From the NCBI GenBank assembly GCA_934474025.1, contig CAKSMF010000001.1, positions 186,001 through 250,000 of the forward strand: 64,000 bases of DNA, in the 5' to 3' direction. The position numbers and the translations under genes were made by a program. How positions within the stretch are numbered: the first letter of the stretch is position 1; every line of letters starts with the position of its first letter. Origin of the DNA: an uncultured Ruminococcus sp. (GTDB lineage Bacteria; Bacillota; Clostridia; Oscillospirales; Ruminococcaceae). Under the pieces are notes generated by a model that made no database searches, was not told the DNA's origin, and was given only the letters and a program-made list of their open reading frames with translations. Positions 43,901 to 50,914 of the stretch are shown here, one piece after another.

Positions 43901-44676
43901 CCGAGTTCATCACGTACATCAAGATATTTAATATAAGTGTCTCTGATATAAGGAGTTTCAATCTTAACATCATTAACATTTGTGAGGAATGTTGTATGAC
44001 GGCAATGGTCTGACCAGTAAGTGTCAATCATTTTGATTTCTGTAATTGTAGGGTCACGTTTTTCTGTATCACGGAAATATTTCTGACAGAATTTAATATC
44101 ATCAAAATCCATAGCAAGACCATACTGTTTTATGAAATCATTAAGTCCTTGAGCGTCAAGATTTGTGAAACCGTCAAGGGTTTTAACAGTTTCAGGAATT
44201 TCATAGTTATTGTCGAGGGTTTCAGGTTTTTCAAGTGAAGCCTCACGACTTTCAACAGGGTTTATAATGTAGGATTTGAGAGTATCAAATTCTTCATCTG
44301 TGATATTTCCGGAAATAATATATACACGAGCATTTCTCACACGGCAACGTTCGCCTTGACGGAGTATCTGTATACACTGTTCACAACTGTCTGCTCTCTG
44401 GTCAAACTGTCCCGGCAGATATTCAACAGCAAAGATTCTGTCATCTGCTGTAATTTCAGGAAGTTCTTCATAAACAACGTCAACAGCAGGTTCTGAAAAG
44501 ACGGTGTTTATAGAAGCGTTGAAATCTTCTTGACTGAGCTTATCAGCATCATATCTGTTAAGAATACGCAGACCGTTTATATTGAGTCTGAGAGCTGTAC
44601 GTACATCATTGAGTACAGATTGTGCTTCAACAGCAAATTCCGGTTTTTTTTCGGCATAGATTCTGAATACGGACAT
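40972..44676 (-). CDS. purL: Phosphoribosylformylglycinamidine synthase, single-chain
   Basis: A 1234-residue enzyme converting FGAR to FGAM in purine synthesis, with the glutaminase fused. N-terminal PurS-like region; then two AIRS-type ATP domains (SDHCRHTTF, FKNETHNHPTEIEPFGGAATCLGG, GCGGATGSSKSH; second set GGKDSMSGTF); then a class I amidotransferase starting VLIPVFPGTNCEYDTARAF with nucleophile Cys in LMLGICNGFQAL and later SHGEGRF. This is the long form rather than PurSQL. TGGAG precedes ATG 44676. It follows mtaB by 24 nt, probably cotranscribed. Confidence 0.97.
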   Translation of the reverse strand: MSVFRIYAEKKPEFAVEAQSVLNDVRTALRLNINGLRILNRYDADKLSQEDFNASINTVFSEPAVDVVYEELPEITADDRIFAVEYLPGQFDQRADSCEQCIQILRQGERCRVRNARVYIISGNITDEEFDTLKSYIINPVESREASLEKPETLDNNYEIPETVKTLDGFTNLDAQGLNDFIKQYGLAMDFDDIKFCQKYFRDTEKRDPTITEIKMIDTYWSDHCRHTTFLTNVNDVKIETPYIRDTYIKYLDVRDELGRSKKPVTLMDLATIAAKKLKADGLLDDLDESEEINACSVKIKVDIDGQQEDWILMFKNETHNHPTEIEPFGGAATCLGGAIRDPLSGRSYVYQAMRVTGAANPLVPVEDTIAGKLPQRKITVGASNGYSSYGNQIGLATGHVAEVYHPGYVAKRMEIGAVVGAAPAENIRRERPVAGDIVILLGGKTGRDGCGGATGSSKSHTLESLENCGAEVQKGNPPEERKLQRLFRNPDVTKMIKRCNDFGAGGVSVAIGELTDGLIINLNAVPKKYDGLDGTEIAISESQERMAVVIAPEDVDKFMAEAKKENLQATVVADVVDEPRLKMNWNGHTIVDLSRDFLNSNGAVKYTDIVVEDPVFTDDETFTDSAETWTEIMSNLNVCSQKGLIEKFDSTIGAGTVLMPFGGVYQMTPSQAMAAKIPVLKGETNTCSLMGWGYNPDISSKSPYHGAMLAVVESISKIVAAGGSYKKCWLTFQEYFERTQNDPKRWGKPLSALLGAFKAQLEMGCGSIGGKDSMSGTFEDIDVPPTLVSFAVSTAQANKIVSTEFKEAGNDVIMITPEYDRNGLPVFASLKNCFDKVEKLIAEGRANAVWTLGYGGVAEGIAKMCFGNRLGFEFSAHLTATELYKHCYGAFIVEVLGNAQDGEFVIGKTISDYKIFTEKYTVNLDSLQRAWESKLEPVFPCRIKTTDTTPQTYSYENTEKKSASIKVAQPKVLIPVFPGTNCEYDTARAFEKAGAKAETVVIKNLSAIDLEDSINYFEKAIKESQIIMIPGGFSGGDEPEGSGKFITAFFRNPKIKDAVHELLKKRDGLMLGICNGFQALIKLGLVPFGEIVDMTEESPTLTFNTIARHQSMMVNTRIASNKSPWLYGCEVGDIHTVPISHGEGRFVAPQSLIQRLANNGQIATQYVDIEGNPTMDIRYNPNTSIEAIEGITSPDGRVFGKMGHSERKGSYICKNVTGNKDQKIFESGVNYFK

Positions 44677-44700
44677 ATTAAAATCTCCATTTCTAAATTA

Positions 44701-46035
44701 TTATTGACCTCTGGCAAGGTCGGGGGAAGATTCGTTCACAATTCTGCCAATACAGAAATCAGAACGGCTTTCTTCTATTGTAACATAAAATAACTGATTA
44801 CGCAAACTTTTTTCAGAATTTTCACGAGGAATTTTTACTAATGTATAATCTTCCGCATATCCTCTATGAAATTCTGTACAGTTTTCACGTTCAAAAAGGA
44901 CTTGTACAGTTTTTCCGATAAGCGATTGTAAATATTTTTCCTCGGATAATTTAACGGCATCTGACATTTCGGAAGCTCTTTTTGACTTTATATTTTCCGG
45001 AATCTGTCCCGACATTTTATCGGCTGGAGTGCCTTTTCTGCGGGAATAACGGAAAACATGAACTTTGCTGAAACCTACCTTTTTAACAAATTCGGCAGAT
45101 TCTTTGAAATCTTCATCAGTTTCATTCGGAAAACCTACCATAATATCTGTTGTGAAAGAGCATTCCGGAAAGAAACTTCTTATTTTCTCGGTAAGATTCA
45201 GATATTCTTTGGTATTGTAATGACGATTCATAGCTTTTAAAGTTTTGTCACAACCGCTTTGGAGTGATAAGTGAAACTGCGGACAAACTTTTTTTACTGC
45301 TGAAATTCTTCTTAATAAATCGTCAGACATTTTTTCAGGTTCAAGAGAACCTAAACGAATACGTTCAATTCCGTCAACAGATGCACAGACTTCAACGGCG
45401 TCTGCAAGATTGATTCCGAATTCCATTCCGTAAAAAGCAAGATTAATTCCAGTAAGAACTATTTCTTTTTTACCCATTCGTGCGGAATTTTCTGCTTCTG
45501 TTCTGATTGATTCGAGATTTCTTGACCGGCAACGTCCCCTTGCATATGGAATTATGCAATATGTGCAGAACTGATTACAGCCGTCCTGAATTTTCATGAA
45601 AGTACGTGTATTTTTTTCAAAAACAGGAAAGTCAAGATTTTCAAAAGTATCGTTTCGGGAATAGTCAGAAATATTTATTTTTTTGGAATGTTTTTCAAGG
45701 TATTCTGCAACAAGGGAGGGGAGTTCATGACGGTTTTTAGTTCCGGTAATTATATCAGCTTCCGAAAGCTTTTCTGTTGAATCTTTATTTACCTGAGGAT
45801 AACAGCCTGTTAAAGCTATTACAGTATCGGGATACTTTTTGCGGATTTTTCTAAGTGTTGATAAAACACCGCTGTCACCGTATTCCGTAACTGTACATGA
45901 ATTTATAATGATAATATCTGCGTTATCCACAGTATCGGAAATTTTATAACCGTTTTTCTGAAATGAAGTTTTCAGAGATTCAGTTTCATATTGATTTACT
46001 TTACAGCCAAAAGTAATAAAAAATACTTTATACAT
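44701..46035 (-). CDS. mtaB: tRNA ms2t6A37 methylthiotransferase
   Basis: A 444-residue radical-SAM methylthiotransferase that adds a methylthio group to t6A37 of tRNAs decoding ANN codons. UPF0004 domain at the start (FITFGCKVNQYETE, NSCTVTEYGDSG, TGCYPQ: three cluster cysteines), radical-SAM motif CNQFCTYCIIPYARG, and a TRAM-like C-terminus. FGCKVNQ rather than FGCQMN identifies MtaB rather than MiaB. It begins the mtaB-purL unit. Confidence 0.94.
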   Translation of the reverse strand: MYKVFFITFGCKVNQYETESLKTSFQKNGYKISDTVDNADIIIINSCTVTEYGDSGVLSTLRKIRKKYPDTVIALTGCYPQVNKDSTEKLSEADIITGTKNRHELPSLVAEYLEKHSKKINISDYSRNDTFENLDFPVFEKNTRTFMKIQDGCNQFCTYCIIPYARGRCRSRNLESIRTEAENSARMGKKEIVLTGINLAFYGMEFGINLADAVEVCASVDGIERIRLGSLEPEKMSDDLLRRISAVKKVCPQFHLSLQSGCDKTLKAMNRHYNTKEYLNLTEKIRSFFPECSFTTDIMVGFPNETDEDFKESAEFVKKVGFSKVHVFRYSRRKGTPADKMSGQIPENIKSKRASEMSDAVKLSEEKYLQSLIGKTVQVLFERENCTEFHRGYAEDYTLVKIPRENSEKSLRNQLFYVTIEESRSDFCIGRIVNESSPDLARGQ

Positions 46036-46067
46036 ATTTCACCTTATTAACATAGATTATTCTTTGT

Positions 46068-46257
46068 TTCAACAAAACTTTGAATCCCCCGCTTCTTTAA
46101 GCGGCGGACATTGTAAAACGGCAGTGGGAGCGGAAAGAATTGGTATCTTCCACTGACATGAAATCAATCCGCTTGACAGATTCTTCAAAATATGATATAG
46201 TGAATATGACATTATAAGTTAGGGAGGTCATGGACAGAATGCCCTGTGGATTGAAAC
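46068..46257 (+). repeat. Dispersed TTGAAA-tailed repeat, copy 2 (190 bp, promoter-bearing)
   Basis: Nearly identical to 50725-50914 over 190 bp. It starts TTCAACAAAACTTTGAATC, has a GC-rich hairpin (CCGCTT/AAGCGG), then CAGTGGGAG pairing with TCTTCCACTG, an internal promoter, a CAGGG/CCCTG-type hairpin and the tail TGTGGATTGAAAC. Ends form a short inverted repeat (TTTCAA/TTGAAA). No transposase is inside. It lies in the 520-nt gap between mtaB and the HPr-like gene. Confidence 0.88.
46173..46201 (+). promoter_or_regulatory. Promoter inside repeat copy 2
   Basis: TTGACA (46173-46178), 17-nt spacer, TATAGT (46196-46201), reading out of the repeat toward the HPr-like gene. The next 50 nt contain AGGGAGGTCATGG and a short hairpin. 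Confidence 0.6.
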
Positions 46258-46450
46258 ATATGTTCAGTTTTTTGCGATTTGCTCTGCTGTTTATAGAGTT
46301 AAGGAAAAATTGTTGTCAAATTATTGTGTTAATACTGCACAAAAACCCCCAGTCATTTTTATGCACTATAAATAATTATTCGTTCTGAATAAAAAGAGGT
46401 TTGCATTGCATAGTTTATTATACCAAATTGACGAAATTGTTATAACTGGC
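46258..46450. other. Unassigned intergenic stretch
   Basis: Between the repeat and the HPr-gene promoter I see no convincing gene, terminator or known RNA. A short frame from the repeat (ATG 46230 to TGA 46388, 52 codons) runs across it and is hydrophobic in part, but its N-terminal codons belong to the repeat and the frame differs after the other copy. Confidence 0.5.
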
Positions 46451-46479
46451 TTGACATTCGGCAAAATACATGATATTAT
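46451..46479 (+). promoter_or_regulatory. Promoter of HPr-like gene
   Basis: TTGACA (46451-46456), 17-nt spacer, TATTAT (46474-46479). Confidence 0.78.
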
Positions 46480-46555
46480 ATAGTTGCGGTAGGGAAAAGC
46501 CGTTGAAAAAGCAATAAACAATAAAAAATTTTATTCTGAACAGGAGGCACACTTT

Positions 46556-46786
46556 ATGACAAAAACAAAAATTTTTTTACAGGCAATCAATGATGTCAAG
46601 GATTTCGTTACAATTGTAATGCGTTATGACTTTGACATTGACCTCGTTTCCGGAAGATACGCTGTTGATGCTAAATCTATCATGGGTATTTTCAGCCTTG
46701 ACCTTTCCAAGCCGATTGAACTTGATGCTCACACAGATGACGCTGAAGACTTCCTCAAGGAAATCGATAAGTTCATTGTAAAGTAA
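46556..46786 (+). CDS. HPr-like protein lacking the catalytic histidine
   Basis: A 76-residue protein with the HPr fold pattern. The regulatory region DAKSIMGIFSLDLSKPIEL closely matches the HPr segment around Ser46. The active-site loop that in HPr reads GIHARPA is replaced by INDVKDFVT, with no histidine. This recalls Crh of Bacillus, which keeps only the HPr-kinase site and works in carbon catabolite control. CAGGAGG precedes ATG 46556. Monocistronic, with its own promoter and terminator. PTS phosphotransfer is not expected; a CcpA co-effector or structural role is inferred. Confidence 0.85.
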   Translation: MTKTKIFLQAINDVKDFVTIVMRYDFDIDLVSGRYAVDAKSIMGIFSLDLSKPIELDAHTDDAEDFLKEIDKFIVK

Positions 46787-46809
46787 TTTTATAGCATACA
46801 TACACATTC

Positions 46810-46843
46810 AGAAACTCTGTCTTATGGCAGGGTTTCTTTTTTT
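46810..46843 (+). terminator. Terminator of HPr-like gene
   Basis: AGAAACTCTG (46810-46819) pairs with CAGGGTTTCT (46828-46837), then a T run. Confidence 0.85.
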
Positions 46844-46960
46844 ATGAAACAAAATGTATATAAATGCATTTTGAGGTTATAATACAATCAGACGCTGAGT
46901 TATACACAATATCAATAAACAGCGTAATAAAAAAATCCCGAATAAAGAGGTGTTCTCAAT

Positions 46961-47170
46961 ATGTGGGACAAACTGGCACTTATTCTCCTGATAATAGGGG
47001 GAATAAACTGGGGATTAGTCGGTATTTTCAGTTTTGACCTTGTAGCGTGGTTATTTGGCGGAGCTGGAAGTCTTTTGAGTCGAACAGTTTACATTTTGGT
47101 AGCGATTTCGGCAGTATGGTGTATATCCCTGCTTTTCAAAAAAGACGAGGCGGTAGCATACAACCGATAA
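46961..47170 (+). CDS. DUF378 membrane protein
   Basis: A 69-residue integral membrane protein of the DUF378 family. Two hydrophobic helices (LALILLIIGGINWGLVGIF and VYILVAISAVWCISLLF) flank FDLVAWLFGG. The GGINWGLVG motif is diagnostic. Function unknown. AAGAGGTG precedes ATG 46961. Confidence 0.92.
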   Translation: MWDKLALILLIIGGINWGLVGIFSFDLVAWLFGGAGSLLSRTVYILVAISAVWCISLLFKKDEAVAYNR

Positions 47171-47182
47171 AAACCCGACTTT

Positions 47183-47214
47183 AACGCTCCTTATGATGCC
47201 GTAGGAGCGTTTTA
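47183..47214 (+). terminator. Terminator of DUF378 gene
   Basis: AACGCTCCT pairs with AGGAGCGTT around a 12-nt loop region, then TTTAGTTT. Confidence 0.75.
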
Positions 47215-47224
47215 GTTTACATAG

Positions 47225-47254
47225 CAAAAAGGAGAGGTGAATAATACCTCCCCT
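47225..47254 (-). terminator. Terminator of rpsF-ssb-rpsR operon
   Basis: Minus strand GGGGAGGT pairs with ACCTCTCC with one wobble, followed by a T run; A/T runs on both sides permit bidirectional use. Confidence 0.85.
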
Positions 47255-47266
47255 GTTTTTTTATAA

Positions 47267-47509
47267 TCAGTCGCTGATGTAAGGGAGAAGTGCAATTTGT
47301 CTTGCTCTCTTTACGGCTACTGTAAGTTCACGTTGATGATATGCACAAGTACCAGTTACACGTCTTGGAAGAATCTTAGCTCTCTCTGTCATGCACTTTC
47401 TGAGCTTGGCAAGGTCCTTATAGTCAATCTTCTCAATTCTGTCAGCACAGAACATACAAACCTTCTTGCGTGGCTTCTTTGAGGGACGGGAATTTCTTTC
47501 CTTTTCCAT
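47267..47509 (-). CDS. rpsR: 30S ribosomal protein S18
   Basis: An 80-residue S18. It has KVCMFCADRIEKIDYKDLAKL (zinc-type cysteines), then RKCMTERAKILPRRVTGTCAYHQREL, the RNA-binding signature. The Cys-containing form is retained. ATG 47509 is the only start matching family length; GGA lies 7 nt upstream, while a stronger AAAGGAG is 39 nt upstream beyond a hairpin. It is the last gene of the rpsF-ssb-rpsR operon. Confidence 0.96.
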   Translation of the reverse strand: MEKERNSRPSKKPRKKVCMFCADRIEKIDYKDLAKLRKCMTERAKILPRRVTGTCAYHQRELTVAVKRARQIALLPYISD

Positions 47510-47519
47510 AATCAATCCG

Positions 47520-47543
47520 CACGTCAATTTAATTAATGACGTG
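47520..47543 (-). promoter_or_regulatory. Hairpin between ssb and rpsR
   Basis: On the minus strand CACGTCA and TGACGTG form a perfect 7-bp stem around a ten-base AT loop. It lies between AAAGGAG and the rpsR ATG. It may modulate rpsR translation or bring the upstream ribosome site nearer; this is inference. Confidence 0.45.
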
Positions 47544-47578
47544 GCACACTCCTTTCGTAAATAGTAGGTTTCGTTCAA

Positions 47579-48106
47579 TTAGAACGGCACATTACCGTCA
47601 CTGAGAACTTCCTCATAATCGTTCATATTTCCATAAGACATACTGTTGTCATTTGGAGTATTATACTGTTGTGGCTGAGAATAATTGTTGTAATTATTCT
47701 GAGGAGCAGGATTATAGTTGTTTTGCGGAACTGAATAACCATTGTTATTATTGTTATAACCACCAACTGAACCAGATTCAGCTTTAGAACCTGTAAATTC
47801 TACATTGTTTACAAATACATCAGTTGTGTAATGAGTAACATCTGGGTGGTTTTTATCCTGATAACTATTGCTTCTGAGTTCGCCTTCAACACAAATCATA
47901 CTACCTTTCTTAAAGTAGCGGTTTACGAATTCAGCAGTCTGAGACCATGCTGTGCAACTGATAAAATCAGCTTCTCTTTCGCCAGTTTGCTTATTTGTGA
48001 ACCTGCGATTTATAGCGAGTCTGAAAGAACATGATGTAGTACCGCTTTGAGTTTGTCTTAATACAGGGTCAGCAGTAAGTCTGCCCATTAAAATAACTTT
48101 ATTCAT
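47579..48106 (-). CDS. ssb: Single-stranded DNA-binding protein
   Basis: A 175-residue SSB. An OB-fold spans about residues 1-110 (MNKVILMGRLTADPVLRQTQ, FRLAINRRF, FISCTAWSQTAEFVNRYFKKG). A Gly/Asn/Gln-rich flexible linker follows, ending in the acidic tip SDGNVPF that recruits partner proteins. AAGGAG precedes ATG 48106. Location between rpsF and rpsR is the classical arrangement. Confidence 0.97.
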   Translation of the reverse strand: MNKVILMGRLTADPVLRQTQSGTTSCSFRLAINRRFTNKQTGEREADFISCTAWSQTAEFVNRYFKKGSMICVEGELRSNSYQDKNHPDVTHYTTDVFVNNVEFTGSKAESGSVGGYNNNNNGYSVPQNNYNPAPQNNYNNYSQPQQYNTPNDNSMSYGNMNDYEEVLSDGNVPF

Positions 48107-48131
48107 TTAACCGACTCCTTAAAAAATAGAA

Positions 48132-48431
48132 TTATTCACCAATAACAGTAACAAGTGAACGGAGAACGCCATCAGTAATGTTAAGACGTCTTGAAAGTTC
48201 AGCCGGATATTCAGGCTTAGATTCAAAAGTATAGATTACATAGTAACCTTCTGTTTCGTCTTCGATAGGATATGCAAGCTTACGCTTACCCCAATCTTCA
48301 TTGACTTCAACAGCTTCAGCGTGTCTTTCAATTCTTTCCTTGAATTTTTCAACAAGAGCTTTCATTGGTTCTTCGCCGTTCTTAAGGCTGAAAACAACCA
48401 TTACTTCGTACTTAGCGGATATCTTTGCCAT
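48132..48431 (-). CDS. rpsF: 30S ribosomal protein S6
   Basis: A 99-residue S6, partner of S18 in the small-subunit platform. It contains YEVMVVFSLKNGEEP, EAVEVNEDWGKRKLAYPI and EGYYVIYTF, typical of the ferredoxin-like fold. AAGGAGG precedes ATG 48431. First gene of the operon, behind a promoter and a probable S6:S18 binding hairpin. Confidence 0.97.
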   Translation of the reverse strand: MAKISAKYEVMVVFSLKNGEEPMKALVEKFKERIERHAEAVEVNEDWGKRKLAYPIEDETEGYYVIYTFESKPEYPAELSRRLNITDGVLRSLVTVIGE

Positions 48432-48454
48432 TAAAAATACACCTCCTTCTGGAA

Positions 48455-48481
48455 TTTGCCCTACAACTCACTGCGGGCAAG
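48455..48481 (-). promoter_or_regulatory. Probable S6:S18 autoregulatory RNA hairpin
   Basis: Minus strand TTGCCCGCAGTGAG followed by TTGTAGGGCAA forms a hairpin closed by TTGCCC/GGGCAA with an unpaired CCG-type segment, the shape known to bind S6:S18 in rpsF leaders. It lies about 25 nt before the rpsF start. Confidence 0.65.
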
Positions 48482-48513
48482 GATAACAAATATCGGGTAA
48501 CGATACTTTAATA

Positions 48514-48542
48514 AGTATACCACTTTTCGGAAAGCTTGTCAA
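48514..48542 (-). promoter_or_regulatory. rpsF operon promoter
   Basis: Minus strand TTGACA (48542-48537), 17-nt spacer, TATACT (48519-48514). Confidence 0.85.
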
Positions 48543-48642
48543 GTAGTTTTCGTGAAAAAATTTCTTAAACAGCAGAATTTCTATAAAATATAATGCAATA
48601 ATATAAATATTTGTAATAAAATACAAAATATTGTTTATACTA

Positions 48643-48671
48643 TTGACAATTTTCTTTAGCGGTGCTATAAT
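48643..48671 (+). promoter_or_regulatory. folT-folC promoter
   Basis: TTGACA (48643-48648), 17-nt spacer, TATAAT (48666-48671). Confidence 0.87.
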
Positions 48672-48675
48672 GACA

Positions 48676-48784
48676 GCGTTGAAGAGTAAAAATGCGTTCG
48701 TCAAGTGACGGTTGAACGGGGAGTTGTCAACCGGACGAAAAGTCTTAATGACTTGCGGTTCGCATTTTGCATCCCGCTTCGTAG
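48676..48784 (+). promoter_or_regulatory. THF (tetrahydrofolate) riboswitch
   Basis: The leader contains the class signatures in order: GAAGAGTAAAAATGCG, TCGTCAAGTGACGG, TTGAACGGGGAG with complementary TTGTCAACCGGACGAAA, and finally TTTGCATCCCGCTTC closing the outer stem. The position before a folate transporter gene supports the call. The remaining leader to 48858 can form a long weak hairpin ending near the ribosome site, but no clear terminator, so translational control is possible. Confidence 0.88.
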
Positions 48785-48858
48785 GACAATCAAAAAAAGA
48801 ATTTTTTACTGCCTTCTTTTCTTTGTCGTATGAGTGAGGAAAAAGGAGGTATTTTTTT

Positions 48859-49413
48859 ATGAACAAATCAACAACAGCAGCCAAAAATGTGGCAATTTTC
48901 GGCAGTCGAATGATTGTAATGTCAGGACTTCTTATAGCAATGAGTATTGTTTTAGGAAAGTTTCTTGCATTCAACATCGGAACAAGTATAAGAATAAGCT
49001 TTGAAAATCTGCCTATACTTATGGCTGGAATCTTTTTCGGACCAGTAGTTGGCGGTATCGTCGGAGCTGGTGCGGATTTAATCGGCTGTGTAATGGCTGG
49101 ATATGCTATAAACTATGTTATAACAATCGGTGCATTCTCAATAGGTTTTGTATCAGGACTTATTTCACATTGTATTCTTAAAAAGAAACATAGTTTTCCT
49201 GCAATAATAGGCTCAGTTCTTCCTGCACACGCAATCGGTTCAATGATTATAAAATCTATAGGAATGTTTATTTTCTTCCATACACCAATTCAGGTGCTTG
49301 CTTTAAGAGTGCCGATATATATTGTTACAGGGCTTCTTGAAACATATATAATTTACCTTTTGCTGAAAAATAAAGCATTTTCAGAACAAGTGGAAAGAAT
49401 GTGCAAAAAATGA
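48859..49413 (+). CDS. folT: Folate ECF transporter S component
   Basis: A 184-residue membrane protein with about six helices, matching FolT, the folate-specific substrate-binding subunit of ECF vitamin transporters. Recognisable parts: MSGLLIAMSIVLGKFLAF near the start, ISFENLPILMAGIFFGPVVG, and GAGADLIGCVMAG. It needs a shared energising module (EcfA/A'/T) that is not in this window. AAAGGAGG precedes ATG 48859. It overlaps folC. Confidence 0.92.
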   Translation: MNKSTTAAKNVAIFGSRMIVMSGLLIAMSIVLGKFLAFNIGTSIRISFENLPILMAGIFFGPVVGGIVGAGADLIGCVMAGYAINYVITIGAFSIGFVSGLISHCILKKKHSFPAIIGSVLPAHAIGSMIIKSIGMFIFFHTPIQVLALRVPIYIVTGLLETYIIYLLLKNKAFSEQVERMCKK

Positions 49414-50669
49414 CATTTAATGATGCTTTGGAATATCTTAAAATAGCTTCCGGACGTGGCAGTCGTCTGGGGCTTGAAAGAATTTCCGTACTTATGGAAA
49501 AACTCGGCAATCCTCAAAATAAAGTAAAGATAATTCATGTTACCGGAACTAACGGAAAAGGTTCATTCAATGCAATGCTTACATCTGTTCTTAAAAGTGC
49601 CGGTTATAGAGTTGGTAGTTTTTCATCTCCTGCTATAACAGAAGTTACAGATAGTTTCCGTATAGACTGCGAAGAAATTTCTAAAAAAGACTTTGCGGAA
49701 ATAATGGATATTGTATATCCTGTCTGTGAATCAATGGACGACAAACCTACAGAATTTGAAGTACTTACAGCTATGGCATTTGAACTGTTCTTACAGAAAA
49801 AATGTGATATTGCGGTAGTGGAATGCGGAATGGGTGGCGACCTTGATTCAACTAATGTTATAGAGTCTCCGTTTTTATCCGTAATAACAAATGTCCGCAA
49901 AGACCACTGTTCATTTTTAGGAAACACTATTGAAGAAATTGCTTTTCACAAATCCGGAATAATTAAGGAAAAAAGACCTGTATTTTTTGGTGATGAAAAA
50001 ATCCCCGATATAATCATTGAAACTGCAAAAAGAAAGTCTGCTGAACTTTTTCGGATAAAACCATATAGTGTTGAACCGGTTTTCAGTCTGTCGGGAACAG
50101 AATTCTTATATAAAGATATGAAAATAACATTGCCACTTTTAGGAACATACCAGTTAAATAATGTTTTTAATGTTCTTAACTGTATTGAAATTCTTAAAAA
50201 TCAAGGACTTTGTATTTCAGAAAATGCAATAACAGAAGGTCTGAAAAATACAAAATGGCATGGACGTTTTGAATTACTCCGTAATAATCCGATTGTTATA
50301 TTTGATGGTTCTCATAATCCCGATGGTATAACACGTACAGCAGAAAGTCTTGAAAAGTATTTTGATAGTCGTGTTGTAATGCTTATAGGAGTTATGGCTG
50401 ACAAGGAATACAATTTATATGCCGATATTCTCGGAAAGTATATTGATTGTGTTTTCACTGTAAAGCCTGATAATCCACGTTCACTTGACAGTAAAATTCT
50501 TGCGGAAACCTTTTTAAGAAAAAACATTACCGCAAAAGCTTTTACAGTATTAAGTGACGGTGTTGAATCAGCGTATTTATATGCAAAAGAAAATAATTTA
50601 CCACTTATTGCATTAGGTTCACTGTATATGTACAGAGAATTTACAAATGCACTTAACAATATATCATGA
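49410..50669 (+). CDS. folC: Folylpolyglutamate synthase / dihydrofolate synthase
   Basis: A 419-residue Mur-ligase-family enzyme adding glutamates to folate, which retains imported folate in the cell. The P-loop is HVTGTNGKGSFNAML; SPAITEVTDSFRID, VVECGMGGDLDSTNV and the C-terminal IFDGSHNPDG follow. ATG 49410 overlaps the folT stop as ATGA; GTG 49401 is an alternative. Pairing of folT with folC under one riboswitch links uptake and trapping. Confidence 0.94.
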   Translation: MTFNDALEYLKIASGRGSRLGLERISVLMEKLGNPQNKVKIIHVTGTNGKGSFNAMLTSVLKSAGYRVGSFSSPAITEVTDSFRIDCEEISKKDFAEIMDIVYPVCESMDDKPTEFEVLTAMAFELFLQKKCDIAVVECGMGGDLDSTNVIESPFLSVITNVRKDHCSFLGNTIEEIAFHKSGIIKEKRPVFFGDEKIPDIIIETAKRKSAELFRIKPYSVEPVFSLSGTEFLYKDMKITLPLLGTYQLNNVFNVLNCIEILKNQGLCISENAITEGLKNTKWHGRFELLRNNPIVIFDGSHNPDGITRTAESLEKYFDSRVVMLIGVMADKEYNLYADILGKYIDCVFTVKPDNPRSLDSKILAETFLRKNITAKAFTVLSDGVESAYLYAKENNLPLIALGSLYMYREFTNALNNIS

Positions 50670-50678
50670 AAAAATAAA

Positions 50679-50706
50679 AAACCGTCAATTAATGGCGGTT
50701 TTTTTA
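50679..50706 (+). terminator. folC terminator
   Basis: AAACCGTCA pairs with TGGCGGTTT around a short loop, then T run. The repeat copy begins about 20 nt further on. Confidence 0.82.
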
Positions 50707-50724
50707 AATACTTATTTTTCAAGA

Positions 50725-50914
50725 TTCAACAAAACTTTGAATCCCCCGCTTCTTTAAGCGACGGACATTGTAAAACGGCAGTGGGAGCGGAAAGAATTGG
50801 TATCTCCCACTGACATGAAATCAATCCGCTTGACAGATTCTTCAAAATATAATATACTGAATATTACATTATAAGTCAGGGAGGTCATGGACAGAATGCC
50901 CTGTGGATTGAAAC
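50725..50914 (+). repeat. Dispersed TTGAAA-tailed repeat, copy 3 (190 bp, promoter-bearing)
   Basis: About 95% identical to 46068-46257 with the same ends. CAGTGGGAG/CTCCCACTG is a perfect 9-bp stem here; in copy 2 one base differs and remains compatible as a G-U pair, suggesting selection for RNA structure. The minus-strand EcsC-family gene reads into its right end and stops inside it. No target-site duplication is obvious. Confidence 0.88.
50830..50858 (+). promoter_or_regulatory. Promoter inside repeat copy 3
   Basis: TTGACA (50830-50835), 17-nt spacer, TATACT (50853-50858). It reads rightward, antisense to the 3' end of the EcsC-family gene. Confidence 0.62.

Noticed and set aside
46068..46110. 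IS200/IS605 right-end or omega-RNA remnant
   Set aside because: GAATCCCCCGCTTC...AAGCGG resembles such hairpins, but no TnpA/TnpB remnant is present and the rest of the element does not match, so I report it only as an unassigned repeat.
48468..48977. 169-codon minus-strand frame upstream of folT
   Set aside because: It runs antisense through the THF riboswitch, promoter and folT start, has no ribosome site and no family resemblance.
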